Source: Cristatella mucedo
Taxonomy: Eukaryota; Bryozoa; Phylactolaemata; Cristatellidae
Direction: 5' to 3'
Length of the DNA stretch: 64,000 nucleotides
Assembly (NCBI GenBank): GCA_009760855.2
Contig: WPIO01000089.1
Span: 275,001-339,000, forward strand
Shown: positions 26,007-37,739 of the stretch, piece after piece
How the letters are laid out: each line of letters begins with the position of its first letter
How positions within the stretch are numbered: position 1 is the stretch's first letter
Program-made: the position numbers and the translations under genes
Notes under the pieces: generated by a model
Databases searched by the model: none
Told to the model about the DNA's origin: nothing
The model's input: the letters and a program-made list of their open reading frames with translations, nothing else

Positions 26007-26920
26007 TGTATTCGAGTTATCGCCTGGAAAGAAGGAAGCAAGAGAGCCGCAACGGGCCCGCTCGATGGATATCCGGGCATTCTGGGCGCTCGCCTGTTTT
26101 TTTATTAAGCGCGTGTAATGCTCGCATGCTAGGCAGTGCCGCGCTCATGAGACAAATGGCGCTCGTTGGCCCTTTCTCTCAGGCCAAGCTCGTGCTTGCA
26201 GAGACGCCGCTCGGACAAATACCGGCCGAGTTGGCGACTCGAAGCTAGCGGCTAAAGTAGTGAGTCGTAGCTGCAGGGCCGCGCTTCACGGAGAAATTCC
26301 AACGCTAGCAGAGCGCGCGGCACCAGTCGAGGGCGCCGATGTCTTGGTGAAACAAGTCCTTACGGCGAAAGACGCGGCCAATCGGATAGTCTCGCAGGGA
26401 TATGATCTATGCAGCGGAAGCCGGAGCGCACAGCTCGCCACGTGCACCCAAAGTGCAGCTGACTCGTTCAAATTCCAAAGCACAGCTGGTCTCTTCAATT
26501 GGATTTTCCATGCTTCCCTAGCTACGCACGCTTGGCTTAGCAGCCTTCCTTGGCAGCTTATGATGCATCCAACGGGTCCGATCGGCTATTGCTCAAGACT
26601 CGCTAACAATCTCGCGTACCGTGAAAATCTAAAAACTGCTCCGACATTCGCACGTGTCAGCCTGCGACGTTCGCAGGCATGCGAGTGAAGTCCTCCTGTG
26701 CAAACTGTGCAGCCATTGGGCAGTGGAACTGAATGCTCGTTCACTGTCTTCTTTCGCTTACGAGATCTTGGACGACTTTTTTCCGGGACCTGGTTGGCTC
26801 TGCCCGTACGCTCAGCGTCTTTTCGGTGGTAAAGAAACACGGATAACTGTCTTGTACGTAGCAAAAGCAGATACGATTGATATAATCAAACTGCGTCATT
26901 GATACGAGGCATACTAGAAG
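26007..26920. other. Unassigned DNA
   Basis: No repeat family or domain recognised. The plus frame 26260-26688 (142 codons) has no recognisable features. Confidence 0.4.
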
Positions 26921-26924
26921 AGCC

Positions 26925-27035
26925 TTAGCGGCTTTCATACTGCTGTTGGTGTGCACTAGAGAATTGCTCGCTCTGAGGCTCGAACTCACGGCCGAGATAG
27001 TGAAGTACGAGTGCCGTCGTACCACTGGGCTAAGA
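26925..27035 (-). mobile_element. SINE-B copy, diverged
   Basis: AGAAGAGCCTTAGCGGCTTTC and GCTCGAACTCACGG align with the body and B box of the copies at 19351 and 20013; the head ends near GGGCTAAGACC. Confidence 0.5.
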
Positions 27036-27044
27036 CCTTGATAA

Positions 27045-27250
27045 TGATAATTATCATTACAACTAATAGTTTGCATAGCGCCTTTTGGGAGCTAAATATC
27101 TCTAAAGGCACTTTAAAGCTCGCTGCAAGAGAATCGATTGCCAAAGCTCAACAACATGCACGGTGTCATGGCTAGAAAAACATTCAGAAACCACATTAGT
27201 ATCCTGATTAGGCCACCATGCTGAAGCAAACTTGATGACATTCAGGGCCG
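27045..27250 (-). mobile_element. LINE-type 3' relic
   Basis: TAGCGCCTTTTGGGAGCTAAATATCTC and AGGCACTTTAAAG form a degenerate LINE-A-like terminal stem-loop, followed by sequence resembling the untranslated region. Confidence 0.4.
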
Positions 27251-27292
27251 CCGGTTAGCAGGACCTCTGGCTAGTAGGCATGCATTTATCAT

Positions 27293-27467
27293 GATAAATA
27301 AATATTAGTTGACTTACCAGCCTCATTTGCATAGCAGCATAAGAGTCTTAGTGGCAATCACTATCGCTTGCAGTTGGAAATAAAATATCGCCCACTGCAA
27401 GATTAGAACCCGTGACCTCGGTCGTGAAGAGCGAGCACCTTACCTCCTGGGCAATGGCGGCTCCTAT
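27293..27467 (-). mobile_element. SINE-B copy
   Basis: ATTT-rich tail (27293-27310), body CAGCCTCATTTGCATAGC, B-box region GATTAGAACCCGTGACCTCGG and the head to 27467, all on the minus strand. Confidence 0.7.
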
Positions 27468-27799
27468 CAAAGTTAAGCGCGAAAATCACGCACTAATGAC
27501 ACGTTCCCTGATGAGCAGAAAATGCCGAGCGTAATAAATACAGCTTAGGAAGAGAGGCTCCAATGATGCAAAGTCACAGATGCGAGTATTAAGCTAAGCC
27601 GGAATAGACTTTCTGCCTGCTCTAGACTTTCAATGCATGGAAGCTGTAGAACCGATCGTCACAAGAATTCATTTTCGTGGGACAAACGGCGAGACGACAG
27701 AGAGGACAAGGTGCGGCTGCTGAAATAGCCAATCATAGGAGCAAGGAGGTCGGATCGAGGCGGGCTCGAACAAGCGTTCACGGCGATCTGCAAGCAAGA

Positions 27800-27922
27800 C
27801 AGCGAGTCTTAAGTCGATTCGATTCTTGACAGGGAGCCAGTAAAGCTCAGACAGCAGCGTTGTGATTTAATTTAGCATCTACGCCACCACGCCACCGTTG
27901 ACGACAGACGGAGGAGCCACTG

Positions 27923-27958
<36 letters not shown>

Positions 27959-28006
27959 ATATATATATATATGTATATATATATACTGCATATACATATA
28001 GTGCAC

Positions 28007-28039
<33 letters not shown>

Positions 28040-28230
28040 TATATACTGCATATACATATAGTGCGTATATATATATATATGCAATATATATATACATACA
28101 GAAAGATAAGATAGAGTGACATAGTTTGAATATCATCGGCATAGATGTGATGTCTCAGTGTGTGCAAGCGAATCAGTCCCAGCACAAAGCCTCAGGGGCA
28201 GACGGAGGTGACTAATAATCTCGAGTCAAA
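27800..28230 (-). mobile_element. Old L2-type LINE reverse-transcriptase relic split by an AT tract
   Basis: Minus-strand bases 28132-28143 encode YADD within HHIYADDIQT, preceded by sequence equivalent to the end of the GVPQGS region (CCTCAGGGGC at 28189 on the plus strand). The 3'-ward part at 27810-27850 resembles LINE-A TTGACNGNNAGCCAGT. A 175-bp AT/GT microsatellite has replaced the middle. Confidence 0.55.
27921..28095. repeat. (AT)n/(GT)n compound microsatellite
   Basis: AT runs with an ACTGCATATACATATAGTGC block that occurs twice (27984 and 28044), so a 60-bp higher-order unit is present. Confidence 0.93.
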
Positions 28231-28361
28231 ATGCAGCCTTCTCCACGGCAATAACAAGTGGTTTTTGTGCGTTTAGAAATTGGAGCCCATTGTGAAAGTT
28301 CGTCCGCTCAATGGGCGGATGGTCGGCCCGGTCGCCAGTTGCCAAGCACGATTAGGCGCTG

Positions 28362-28426
28362 ACATAAAACCACCGCGCCCGCTATTCATCTTTGCGTGTG
28401 CGTCGAGCTCCACTTATCAGGTAAGT
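28362..28426 (+). promoter_or_regulatory. TATA-like box followed by a consensus splice donor
   Basis: ACATAAAACC (28362-28371) lies about 50 bp before a perfect donor CAG|GTAAGT (28418-28426). It could be a very short first exon; a spliced-leader-type gene is a remote alternative, with no Sm-site seen and only one copy. Confidence 0.2.
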
Positions 28427-28722
28427 TCTTAGTAGCTTCCAAGAACCCTTTAAGCTAATATATACTCTTCATCTTGTTTATTCGCTGTTAATTAGTGAAA
28501 GGTGATTATACCACTCCAGCGAGCTACCGACTGGTATTGCTGCTTCGCGCGCACCGCCGTACAGTGTCGTCGTCTAGCAGGCGTCATATTTGACTTTTGC
28601 AGTTCGGCTGTTAATGAGTCAAAAGCGCGTGCAAAGGTAGCCATACAAAACTACAGTAAAGTTCGGCTGATTTAACAGCCCCATTTATATCTATACTAAT
28701 TAAAGTGAGAAAGCTCGTCACG

Positions 28723-28737
28723 CCGCTAGATGGCGCA
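28723..28737 (+). promoter_or_regulatory. CTCF-like site
   Basis: CCGCTAGATGGCGCA fits the conserved bilaterian CTCF core (13 of 15 positions by eye). CRE/E-box-like TACGTCACGTGG follows at 28740. Confidence 0.35.
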
Positions 28738-29851
28738 CTTACGTCACGTGGCAAGACGGAGCACTTTCGTCAAGGGGCGAGATGGCGTAGCGTTGTCTAA
28801 GTGACGGAGCTACTACGACTCAGCCTAAGCGAGTCTGCAGGTTGCGGTGAGCTGCTCGTAGCGCCAGAGGAGCCTTGACGGATTTCACCCGCCCCGCCCC
28901 GCCCCCCCCGCCCCCTGGCGGCGGGCAGCAAGGAACTGCTCGAATCCGCAACCAGAAGTGCGTCCAGAAGTGCGTCCAGAAGTGCGAATGCTGAATGTTC
29001 GCGGGCAATGACCCAGGTAAGCCACCTGGACATTCTCCTCGACCTTTAGCGCGAGGTTCTGAATTTCTCAACGCAAATTCAGTGAGATGACGAGCTTATT
29101 GGTTCTTGCTATGTCGAAATGACTCAGTATTTCTACGCTTACCCAGTCCGGCGCCTAGCAGCCTTCGTCCAGCGTTGTTGGCAGTGACTAACTTGTCCAT
29201 TACTATATTACGCTACTACTTAGCTGATCTACTTCAGTCCATTCCGCGGGCCACCTCACACTGTTTTCACATGATGCATCGTTAGCAACGTTCCCAGCGG
29301 AGCCTCCTTGCATCAAGCACCATCGTGTCTGACGGAGGAGAACTGCGGCGAAACCTTTCTACGGCAGGTTTTAAAATACAGTAGCTATTTATCACAGCAC
29401 CAAAAATATTTCTCATTAATCAGTAAGGAAATCCGTTTTATTGTTCTAATGGGCATTTGTCGCGGCCTCCGTTGCATGAAAAAAAATTTAATAGTAATTG
29501 TTTAGTGTCGACCGAGATCAGGTCCGGATTACGGTAGTTCGAAGGGATACGGCGCGATGAATTAACAGGGTTCGAGGGATCAGAGCGCGACGCTAGACGC
29601 AGCTACGGACGACAGACGCCAGAAAGCGAGCCGCCGCCTTCTTGGCCTGCGCGAGACTGAGAGCGGACAGTTTCACCGCCGGCGGCGCAGCCTTCGCTCT
29701 CGCTGGCCATTGACGTTCTAAGCATTTCGCAACGCTTACGCACCGATCCGACTCATTCTTTAGTCACGGTAGGGAGGGAGCGCGCCAAAGGGTGTATGCG
29801 GTGAGTAGGCGCGAATGAATTCGCTGGCGGCCCTGCGGTGACCCGCGCCAA

Positions 29852-29948
29852 GTTGAATACGCCGCGACGCCCGGCTGGTATCCGAGAACGAAGCGTCCGA
29901 CGATGCCGGGCCGACGGTACCGACGCCGGGAGTCGCGGCGTATTCAAC
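29852..29948. other. Inverted repeat (24-bp arms, one mismatch, 49-nt loop)
   Basis: 29852-29875 pairs with 29925-29948 except one base. Arms start GTTGAATACGCCGCGACG and end CGCGGCGTATTCAAC. Confidence 0.95.
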
Positions 29949-30834
29949 CTAGCGGGGCCATAAGCTCAACTGGAGGCCCGTCCAGCCCGAGCGAGCATAT
30001 GAAGTGCATAAAAAAAGTTACAGTTGCAATTCCGTTCCGTTTCTCACGTAGACAGCGAAGATTAGTAGAAGCCAACCGTCCTTTGCCATTTTGTAAATAC
30101 TCGTTGCAAGGCCGGTAAATACCAGCGTGAGGCGCTTGACTTTACATCCGGGGAGGGAAGAGCGACCTATCGCTTAATCGCCGCGTACAGTGAGAGCGTG
30201 CTGATGCGCCAGTTTCAGCTGGTGCTGGTATGCATACGCGATAAGGGTCGTATCGGACGATTTTTACGATGCATGCGAGCATTGATGTACCCAAGTCTAC
30301 ATTACAAAACTTCACGGGGTTCTCCGGGAGCGGATTGCGGGTGCGGATTTTCTTGACGTGGGGTCAAGTGCGCCTTTCAAGGTGCGCCTGGCTTTGCTCG
30401 AACCGCTCTCTCGGCGCGAGTGCGTACGAAAGCCCCCGCGGATGCATCGAGCGGCTACCGGCCGCTATCGAACGCGCGCAGCTTTCAAGGGCCCCTCGAG
30501 AGAATGGCCGCCAGGTGCCAATGGAATCGCACGAGTTTCGCGAGGCACATATTAATTTCTAGCTGGGATCTTCGTCAATTCGTCATTACATACTCTGTTG
30601 CCTCTGCCTACATCTCTGAAGTACTTCAAATGATGCTTTCATTGTACCACCCGCTCTTCTGACTCAAGTCGTTTAGCTGTGCCTCTAATCAGCCTTCAAT
30701 CCTCTTCAGACCGTGCCTTCAGTTTCTTCGCTCTCAAAATCTGAAGCTCACTCTCTCGGCTGACGTTACGACATCCCTTTATTAGAGATATGTAAAACGA
30801 ATCTAAAAGCACTCTGTTCCACACAGCATTCGCT
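29949..30834. other. Unassigned DNA
   Basis: No element or exon recognised. Confidence 0.45.
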
Positions 30835-31000
30835 CCGCTCCGCTGTGCATGCCTTTTGCACGCTTGTGCGTGCTGAGACTATGCATGCTATCCCTATGCA
30901 ATGTGATCGCTCATTTTACCGCATTTGCAAAGTGCTTAGAAAGAGATTTAGTTCTTTTAAATTGCTACACAGATGCTTTACTACTATTAACATTATTATC
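30835..31000 (+). mobile_element. LINE-A 3' relic, old
   Basis: GTGCGTGCTGAGACTATGCATGC, then TTTGCAAAGTGCTTAGAAAGAG and an ATT-rich end reproduce the LINE-A 3' untranslated region with heavy divergence. Confidence 0.55.
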
Positions 31001-31357
31001 CACAAGTTTCGCTACTCAGGCGCTTATTAGCAAGCGAATTACGCAGACACCGCATAAGCGGCACATGCGACCGCATGGAAGCCATGTTGAAAGTCTGTGC
31101 GAAAACTCACGTGAACTTCTGAGCAACAAACCGAAATTAAATCCTGCACTCCTTAATTGTGACAACGAGATACAGGCTAGTCGACCATCTAGGAGAGAAT
31201 AAGACCAAGACTCGCCGGCCGGGAATGCTCTTTACTCTGGCCATCCGTCAAACTTTATGGCCGCTGCCGCAAAATCGTGGACTGCACAGAGCTCGCTCTC
31301 ACGCTCTCATGCCCTCCCGGTCGCGCTTAGCCTAGCGAAGCTCGTGAAGAGAGATGT

Positions 31358-31681
<324 letters not shown>

Positions 31682-31854
31682 AGCGCCAGCGGAAGCGCTC
31701 GAAGAACGGGCTCGGAGATATTGCGCCCCGGAAGCGCTCCATCGACGCGCTGCATAGCCACGAGCACTTTAAAAAGCGCCGATTAGCGAAATCACCTAGC
31801 GTCCTAGCTAAGCTGGCAAAATGGCGGCGAACTGCGGCTCGGCGCCGAATGCCG

Positions 31855-31976
<122 letters not shown>

Positions 31977-32159
31977 GGCATTCCCTCCACGATTTGCCGG
32001 TCGCGCCCGCAGCCATGAAAGTGTGTCGCTCCGTCGCTCGTCGGCCGCCGCCGCTTGCGAGCTACCCTCCTGATACAGCTCACCCACCAGGCCGCTCTGT
32101 TGCCGCCGACGGCTGCGCTTAGCTAGCGACCAGTTGCTGGGCTCGGCTTTTTGCCGCTC

Positions 32160-32174
32160 TGCGCCACCTGGCGG
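32160..32174 (-). promoter_or_regulatory. CTCF-like site, reverse
   Basis: The minus strand reads CCGCCAGGTGGCGCA, sharing 14 bases with the forward site 290 bp to the left; the two face each other. Confidence 0.45.
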
Positions 32175-32365
32175 ATTTCGGGACGGCCATCCGCGCGATG
32201 CTCGGCGGAAGCACGCCTCGCCCAGCTGGCCGGTTCAGCTGGCGCTTTGCCGCCTGTCGGAGCAGCGTAAGAGTGCATGCTTGGCAACGTCGCATAAACG
32301 ACTCTAACTTCCAGCAGGCAAGATGTCAAGAACGAAATCATAACAGGTGCAAAACAGGCGACTGG

Positions 32366-32390
32366 CGTCTACTGCTGGAACGCTGGGATA
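32366..32390. repeat. Target-site duplication, left
   Basis: 25 bp ending GCTGGAACGCTGGGATA, repeated with one mismatch at 32730-32754. Confidence 0.92.
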
Positions 32391-32729
32391 ATAATAATAG
32401 CAATATTGATAATGCACTTGATGAAGCGCCCTCAGAGAACTCAATCTCTTTCTAGGCGCTTTACATTTGCTGCAAAGGGAAATGCAATTGAATGGTGAGT
32501 AATATCATGCTTGATAAACAAACAACATGAATAACATGGTTATGGGTGGCATGCACAGGGTCAGCATGCAAATGTGGTTAGTGGCAGCATGCACAGTGTC
32601 AGCACGCATAAGCACGTGAAGGACGAATTACAGGGACCCACTAAATGCTGTCCTAAATAGGTGTGTTTTTAAGTTCTTTTTAAATGTGGTCAAGTCAGGG
32701 GATGTTCTGACGCAAGTCGGGAGGGAGTT
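32391..32729 (-). mobile_element. LINE-A copy, 5'-truncated, with target-site duplication
   Basis: The minus strand ends in an imperfect ATT tail (32391-32410) after the stem-loop and whole 3' untranslated region; homology stops in the last codons of the reverse transcriptase. A 25-bp duplication flanks it exactly, the signature of target-primed reverse transcription. Confidence 0.95.
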
Positions 32730-32754
32730 CGTCTGCTGCTGGAACGCTGGGATA
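32730..32754. repeat. Target-site duplication, right
   Basis: Differs from 32366-32390 at one base (CGTCTG versus CGTCTA). Confidence 0.92.
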
Positions 32755-33519
32755 CCTCGAGGGGCTGCAAAGGTCTGTAGTGAAACGCATGCACCAATTT
32801 TCGACCAGATCATGACATCATTGCTAAAGATTATGATCGATTTCCCGAGTTATAATTATTAGGAACCGGATATCTTGCATGCGACAGAGACCTTGTACAG
32901 AAAAGGTTCTGAATATAGGATAAGTCGGTTGCACTTCATGTTCCATGTCGTGATCGGTCAGAATTGACCATCTTTGGCTTAGGTATAGGCAACTGTGCGT
33001 GCAGTGACGCGGACGTGCTAATAATGAGCATGAGCTCGTTCTCTCTTCTCTTTTCTCTCGATTGCTGTGATGCTCCGCTGTGCTCCGCCTGCAGTGACGT
33101 GCGTGCAGTGCCGCAGCTTCTTCCACGCGAAGCTACGTCGCGTGACGTGCTGCTCGCTGCCAGTTTTACCAGTATCCGTCGCGAACCTGCAAAGACGTGC
33201 GCCACTACGAGTGCACTGCACTTGAGGCCTCCTTAGGCCTCAAGTGCAGAAGCAGCTACGCAGCGTTTGTAGCACTGCCAGCAAGGGTCACACGTTCGAT
33301 CAAATAGTCTCCCACGAGTGTATGCTATCATCCATCCCCTAGTTTCACCGAACTCTGCTCACTTGATCGTATGCCGATCTCGTACAATCCAAAGTGTGTG
33401 CCCTCCTCCACATCCAAAATCACGTGTGAATCTCGAAACCTCGAGAACCTTGACATCGATGCTGTTTGAGCGAAATTATCTTCTTTGCCTCTGTTGCTCA
33501 ATTCCCTACTGACCTGTCA
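32755..33519. other. Unassigned DNA
   Basis: Except for the inverted repeat at 33216 nothing is recognised; some of 33400-33519 may be 5' LINE-A sequence too diverged to see. Confidence 0.4.
33216..33249. other. Perfect inverted repeat (15-bp arms, 4-nt loop)
   Basis: CTGCACTTGAGGCCT at 33216-33230 pairs with 33235-33249; the loop is CCTT. Confidence 0.96.
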
Positions 33520-35640
33520 TCGTAGAATGCTATTACACGACACTTTGCTGACATGCTTAATGAGTTTGCACCACTGACTAAGCGTAGTGTGAACCCTCGC
33601 CCGGACGGCCCATGGTTTACCGCAGACATTAAAATAGCTAGGTCTACTTAGCGAAAGCTTGAGAAAGCATACACAAGATCAGGATTGATCTCCATCGTCA
33701 GGCATATGCAATCTACTGTAGATCATGCCAGTCGATCCTAGCAAAGGCCAAATATAGCTTCTACAAAAATATCATTGAATAGCAGGTGCACAGTCCAAAA
33801 ATGGTGATGTCTACCATCAACCATCTCCTTAACCGCTCTCATGTTAGCTCCTTACTAAGTGATCCTTATGGTGACCTATGCGTTTGCTTACCTAGCTTCT
33901 TTGTCAGCTAGATCGACAAGATCAGCGAGTCCATTCCTAAGGTTGCAGCATCTCCTCTGGACTCCTGTTCTTCAATTACATCAACTCAGGACTCCTGCCC
34001 ATCGATTCCATGCACTAGCTTGATGTCTATATTCAAGAAAGCCACGCGTGACCTTATCCTGAAGTTTATATCCCAGTCAAAGAAGACTACTAGTCTTCTA
34101 GACCCCCTGATCCCACTGTCCTAATTCTATGAAGCTCAAATCTGCTGCTGCCATGAATTACTAACAGGATAAATATGTCCTTAGCCTCAGGTCATGACCC
34201 TGCACTTTTCAAAAAGGATGCTGTTAGACTATTATTAATAATTAAGAAAGCAAAGTTAGACCAAGAGGACTGGAGCACCTTTTGTCCAGTCTCCCTCCTC
34301 CCGTTCCTATCAAGCACTAGAATGAGTTTTGGCAGACCAACTGAACTCTAATATTGAGATATCAAACATAGCAAGTAAGTTTCAGTCTGGGTTTAGGGCT
34401 AATCACTCCACAGAGTCAGCATTGATTAGGGTGTATAACGACCTTCTCAGGAATGATGACTTCGGGAAAGTCTTTCTGCTTGATCTTTCTGCAGCATTCG
34501 ATACTATTGATCACAAAGTCTTTCTTGAGCGTCTTGAATCTAGCCTGGGCATCACTGGTACTGCACTACAATGGTTCAGGTTCTATCTCAGTGGGAGACT
34601 CCAGAGTATTGATATGAACGGACAAAGATTATACGGGGTGCCTCGGGGCTCTGTGCTCGGTCCACTTCTTTTCACAGTTTATACTCTCTCTTGCCGATGT
34701 GATCGCTAAGTACAGTCTAGGCTTTTACTTCTATGCAGATGACGTTCAGTTGCACCTTTGCTTTGATCCCCCCTAGCCCTCGAGCACGTCAAACTCTCTA
34801 GACACCCTTGCTGCACGTATTGATGACATCCGCACATGGATGGCAGTAAGCTTTCTCAAATTGAATTAGGAAAAACCAACCTACTAGTTATTGGCAAACC
34901 AAGTGTGATTCGGAAATTGGAAAACCTAACGCTCAAAATCGGCTCCACCAGTATATCTTCTGTTAAATCTGCACGTAATCTAGGTGTCCTGTTCCGAAAT
35001 GACCTTTCATTAGACAACCACATCAGCTCCACTGTCATATCTGCCTACTTTCAACTACACATTATTGGCAAAATTTTGGCTTGCTTAGACACGGATACTA
35101 CATCCAAATTGGTCCTTGCGTTTGTTAAATCTCGTCTCGACTTTTGTAATTCACAGTTTGCTGGTCTTCCGGCGTATGCAATCAGGCGCTTACAGTTGGT
35201 GCAAAACTGTGCGGCTAGAATTGTCTGTAGTGAGCGTTGCTACATCTCACCATTTCTCGGCGACCTGCATTGGCTCACAATAAAGCAGCTCATCGACTTC
35301 AAGGTTCTGTCACTTACCTTTAGGTCCCTTTATTCTGTGGCTCCAGCCTACCTATCAGAATTACTGCCCCACCAGGCGAAGAATAGTACAACCAACTGTT
35401 CTGACTCGACTCGTTTCGCCACACCCACCTCGTACGAACCTGAAAGCCGCTGGAGACCTTGCCTTTAGTTCACATTCCCTTATAGCCTGGAACTCACTAT
35501 TGACGCACATCAATAACGTCCCCTGACTTGGCATTTAGGAAGAAGCTTAAAATGCACCTGTTTATCACAGCATTTGGTGGGTCTTTGTGATTTGTTCTTC
35601 GTGTGCATGGGCCTGCTTACACTGTGCCTGCTGCTGGGCG
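33520..35640 (+). mobile_element. Old LINE-A copy, both ends missing
   Basis: Covers the linker before the reverse transcriptase (CCATGGTTTACCGCAGAC at 33610), the full reverse transcriptase and the start of the 3' untranslated region to about 35640. Extends further 5' than any other copy here. No endonuclease motif found. Confidence 0.85.
34329..35468 (+). pseudogene. LINE-A reverse transcriptase, degenerate
   Basis: Frame 34329-34709 carries LDLSAAFDTIDH and GVPRGSVLGP (the usual glutamine is arginine). A frame change near 34700 and a stop near 34775 separate it from 34836-35468, which has the KTNLLVIG block and the C-terminal region. The catalytic block (TATGCAGATGACG, 34733-34745) lies in the gap between frames; the threonine after YADD is valine. 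Confidence 0.88.
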
Positions 35641-36786
35641 GATGTTACCATCAATCATTTGGTAATGCTTTCGCAAACGCGAGCGGCGGTCGCTGCTCGG
35701 GACGTACTCTCGTTCCGGTTCGAGGCGCATCGGATGTACTCAGTGGCGATCGGCCAAGTATGCGTCCAAGTATGCGTTGGGCAGTTTTAGCAATGCAAAC
35801 GTTTTCGGCGATCTCCCAGCGGCGTAATCTCAAGTGCCCTTGGGTGCTTCGATAAGAGGGCGGTGCCGCACCGCCAGCGCTGTTGGAACGGTGCCACCAC
35901 CCTCTTTTTCAATGGCGGGTCGCCCGTTGCATAAGAACGCGCGTCGGATGGAGTCGCGCCACTGAAGTCAAGACACGACCATTTCACAGGCATCACGTGA
36001 CCAGAATGGCACCCCGGAGCCGGCCGTTCTAGTCGGATAGTAAAGGCTGGTCTCGACGACCCATCGTTCACCCCTCGCTCATTAAACCCGTCCGGCTCTC
36101 AATCGAAACATCGGCAAGCGTCTGCAGTTGAGTCGCTCCAATCGATTCGCTAAGCAACACCGCGGCTAAGCAAAAGCGATGGGACGCAGTGGGAGGCGAG
36201 TAGCGTGAGGTCGTCTCAGCGGCGACAGCCGTGACCTTTGGCGCCGGCTCAGAAAACCGGCTCGGCTGCCGCGCGGCCGGAAAAAGCGCGGTCGGTCGAG
36301 GGCGCGCTCAAAATGAGTGACTATATCGGAGCATAATTGCGGCGCTAGCTGCCCTCGCGAGCTCGGCAATGAGCTGCGATTGCTGCGCGTATCTCGTAGG
36401 CACAAATAGAGCGCTCGTCGAATCCGCAACGAAAGCTCGAAGCGGCGGCGGCGCGATAGCGGGTGCGCCTACGATAGCCAGCCCGCTCGCTGCCGACGCT
36501 GCCGCCGTCGCTCTCGGAAGCTGGGCCAGCCCTCGCCTTTCGGTGGCAGCTAGCGTCTCGACCTCAGCCACGCGGTGCCTCTCTGGCCCGGCCACTGGTC
36601 GGCGGACGTCATCGGTGGAGTGGGTGTGGGCGCGCTTGCCGTGCTACTCCCGGGCGCTCGCGTGCTATTGAGGGAGCGGCTCCGAGCGCGCTCGCGTGCG
36701 TGCTCGGAGCCGCTCCGTCGCTCCGTCAAGCTCGCCGAATAGCCAGCGAGCGCGAGAGCAAGAAGCAGACTTCGTCTGCTGCATAG
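35641..36786. other. Unassigned DNA, CpG-rich from about 35670
   Basis: No exon or element recognised apart from the inverted repeat at 36673. Confidence 0.45.
36673..36716. other. Perfect inverted repeat (15-bp arms, 14-nt loop)
   Basis: GGAGCGGCTCCGAGC at 36673-36687 pairs with 36702-36716; three more pairs are possible inside with one G-U. Confidence 0.95.
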
Positions 36787-36920
36787 CGTCCTAAGAGAGC
36801 TTAATCTCTACATGGCCGCTTCACGTGTACCTCAGGGCTCGAGCTCTCGACCTCGGTCGTCAAATACATTCACCTTGACTTTGGTTAGTGCGAGCACCTT
36901 AACACCTCTGCCAAATCAGG
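36787..36920 (-). mobile_element. SINE-A copy, diverged
   Basis: CTAAGAGAGCTTAATCTCTA, GGCCGCTTCACGTG and GAGCACCTTAACACCTCTGC match the tail and head of SINE-A on the minus strand. Close in layout to the divergent copy at 953. Confidence 0.6.
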
Positions 36921-36929
36921 GTGGCAGTG

Positions 36930-37385
36930 AGACAACGAGAAGGTAAGAAGAGGAGAGTGAAGGGGAGAGGGAAAGAAAAGTGAGGGAAAGGGAAGGAAGG
37001 GTAGGGAAAGGGAGTAAAGGGAGGGAAGGAAGGGAAAGGGAATGAAGAGGAGGGAAAGGAGAAGGAAGGGGAGGGAAGGAAGAGCAGGAGGAAGTGAGAG
37101 AGAAGGGGAAGGAAGGGGAGGAGTGGGAAAGGAAGGGAAGGGGAAGGAAGGGGAAGGAAGGGGAAGGAAGAGGGAAGGAAGAGGAGGGATAGAGGAAGGA
37201 AAGGGGAGGAAAGGGAGAGGGAAGGGGAGGGAAGGAAGACATGGGAGAAGGAAAAGGGAGGAAAGGGGAAGGGACGAGTAGCAGGAAAGAAAGGGAGAGG
37301 AGAAGAAAGAAGGGTAAGAGAAGCGAAGGAAAGGGGCAGCGGAGGCCTAAGGGACGCGTAGCGCAGAGGAAGAAAGTAAGGGGAA
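36930..37385. repeat. Polypurine tract (GGAAGGGA-type), about 450 bp
   Basis: Almost purely A and G on the plus strand in irregular GGGAAGG/GGAAGGAAG units. Frames of Ser-Phe-Pro-Leu or Gly-Arg-Glu-Lys here are artefacts of composition. Confidence 0.93.
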
Positions 37386-37650
37386 GAGAAGCCACACGAC
37401 CTCGTGACTGACGAAATGCGGGCTCTTTTCAAAGCTACCTCTTGGTTGGCTAGTCCTTCGCGCCTCTCCTTCTGAGTCCTAAGCTCAGGGTCTGTGCCTC
37501 AATTTACGAGGACAAGTGCGAGACGCATGGAGACACTCCGAGCAATCACCGTCACAGCACCAGTGTCGCAACAGCGTCGACGACTTTTGAAGGCCTACGG
37601 CAGGAGATGACTACGCGGGTAGATGGGCAGCTGGGATAGACGAGCTAAGC

Positions 37651-37651
<1 letters not shown>

Positions 37652-37737
<86 letters not shown>

Positions 37738-37739
37738 CG
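37652..37739. repeat. (CGG)n, about 29 units
   Basis: Pure GGC triplets to 37730 and one GTG variant. A minus frame reads it as polyalanine. Confidence 0.97.

Larger units (their letters stand above)
28231..29851. other. Unassigned DNA
   Basis: Holds a TATA-like/donor pair, a CTCF-like site, a C run at 28886-28912, and GAAGTGCGTCCA tandem copies at 28960-28985. GGCTGATTTAACAGCC at 28666 resembles the SINE-B tail. No gene is supported. Confidence 0.4.
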
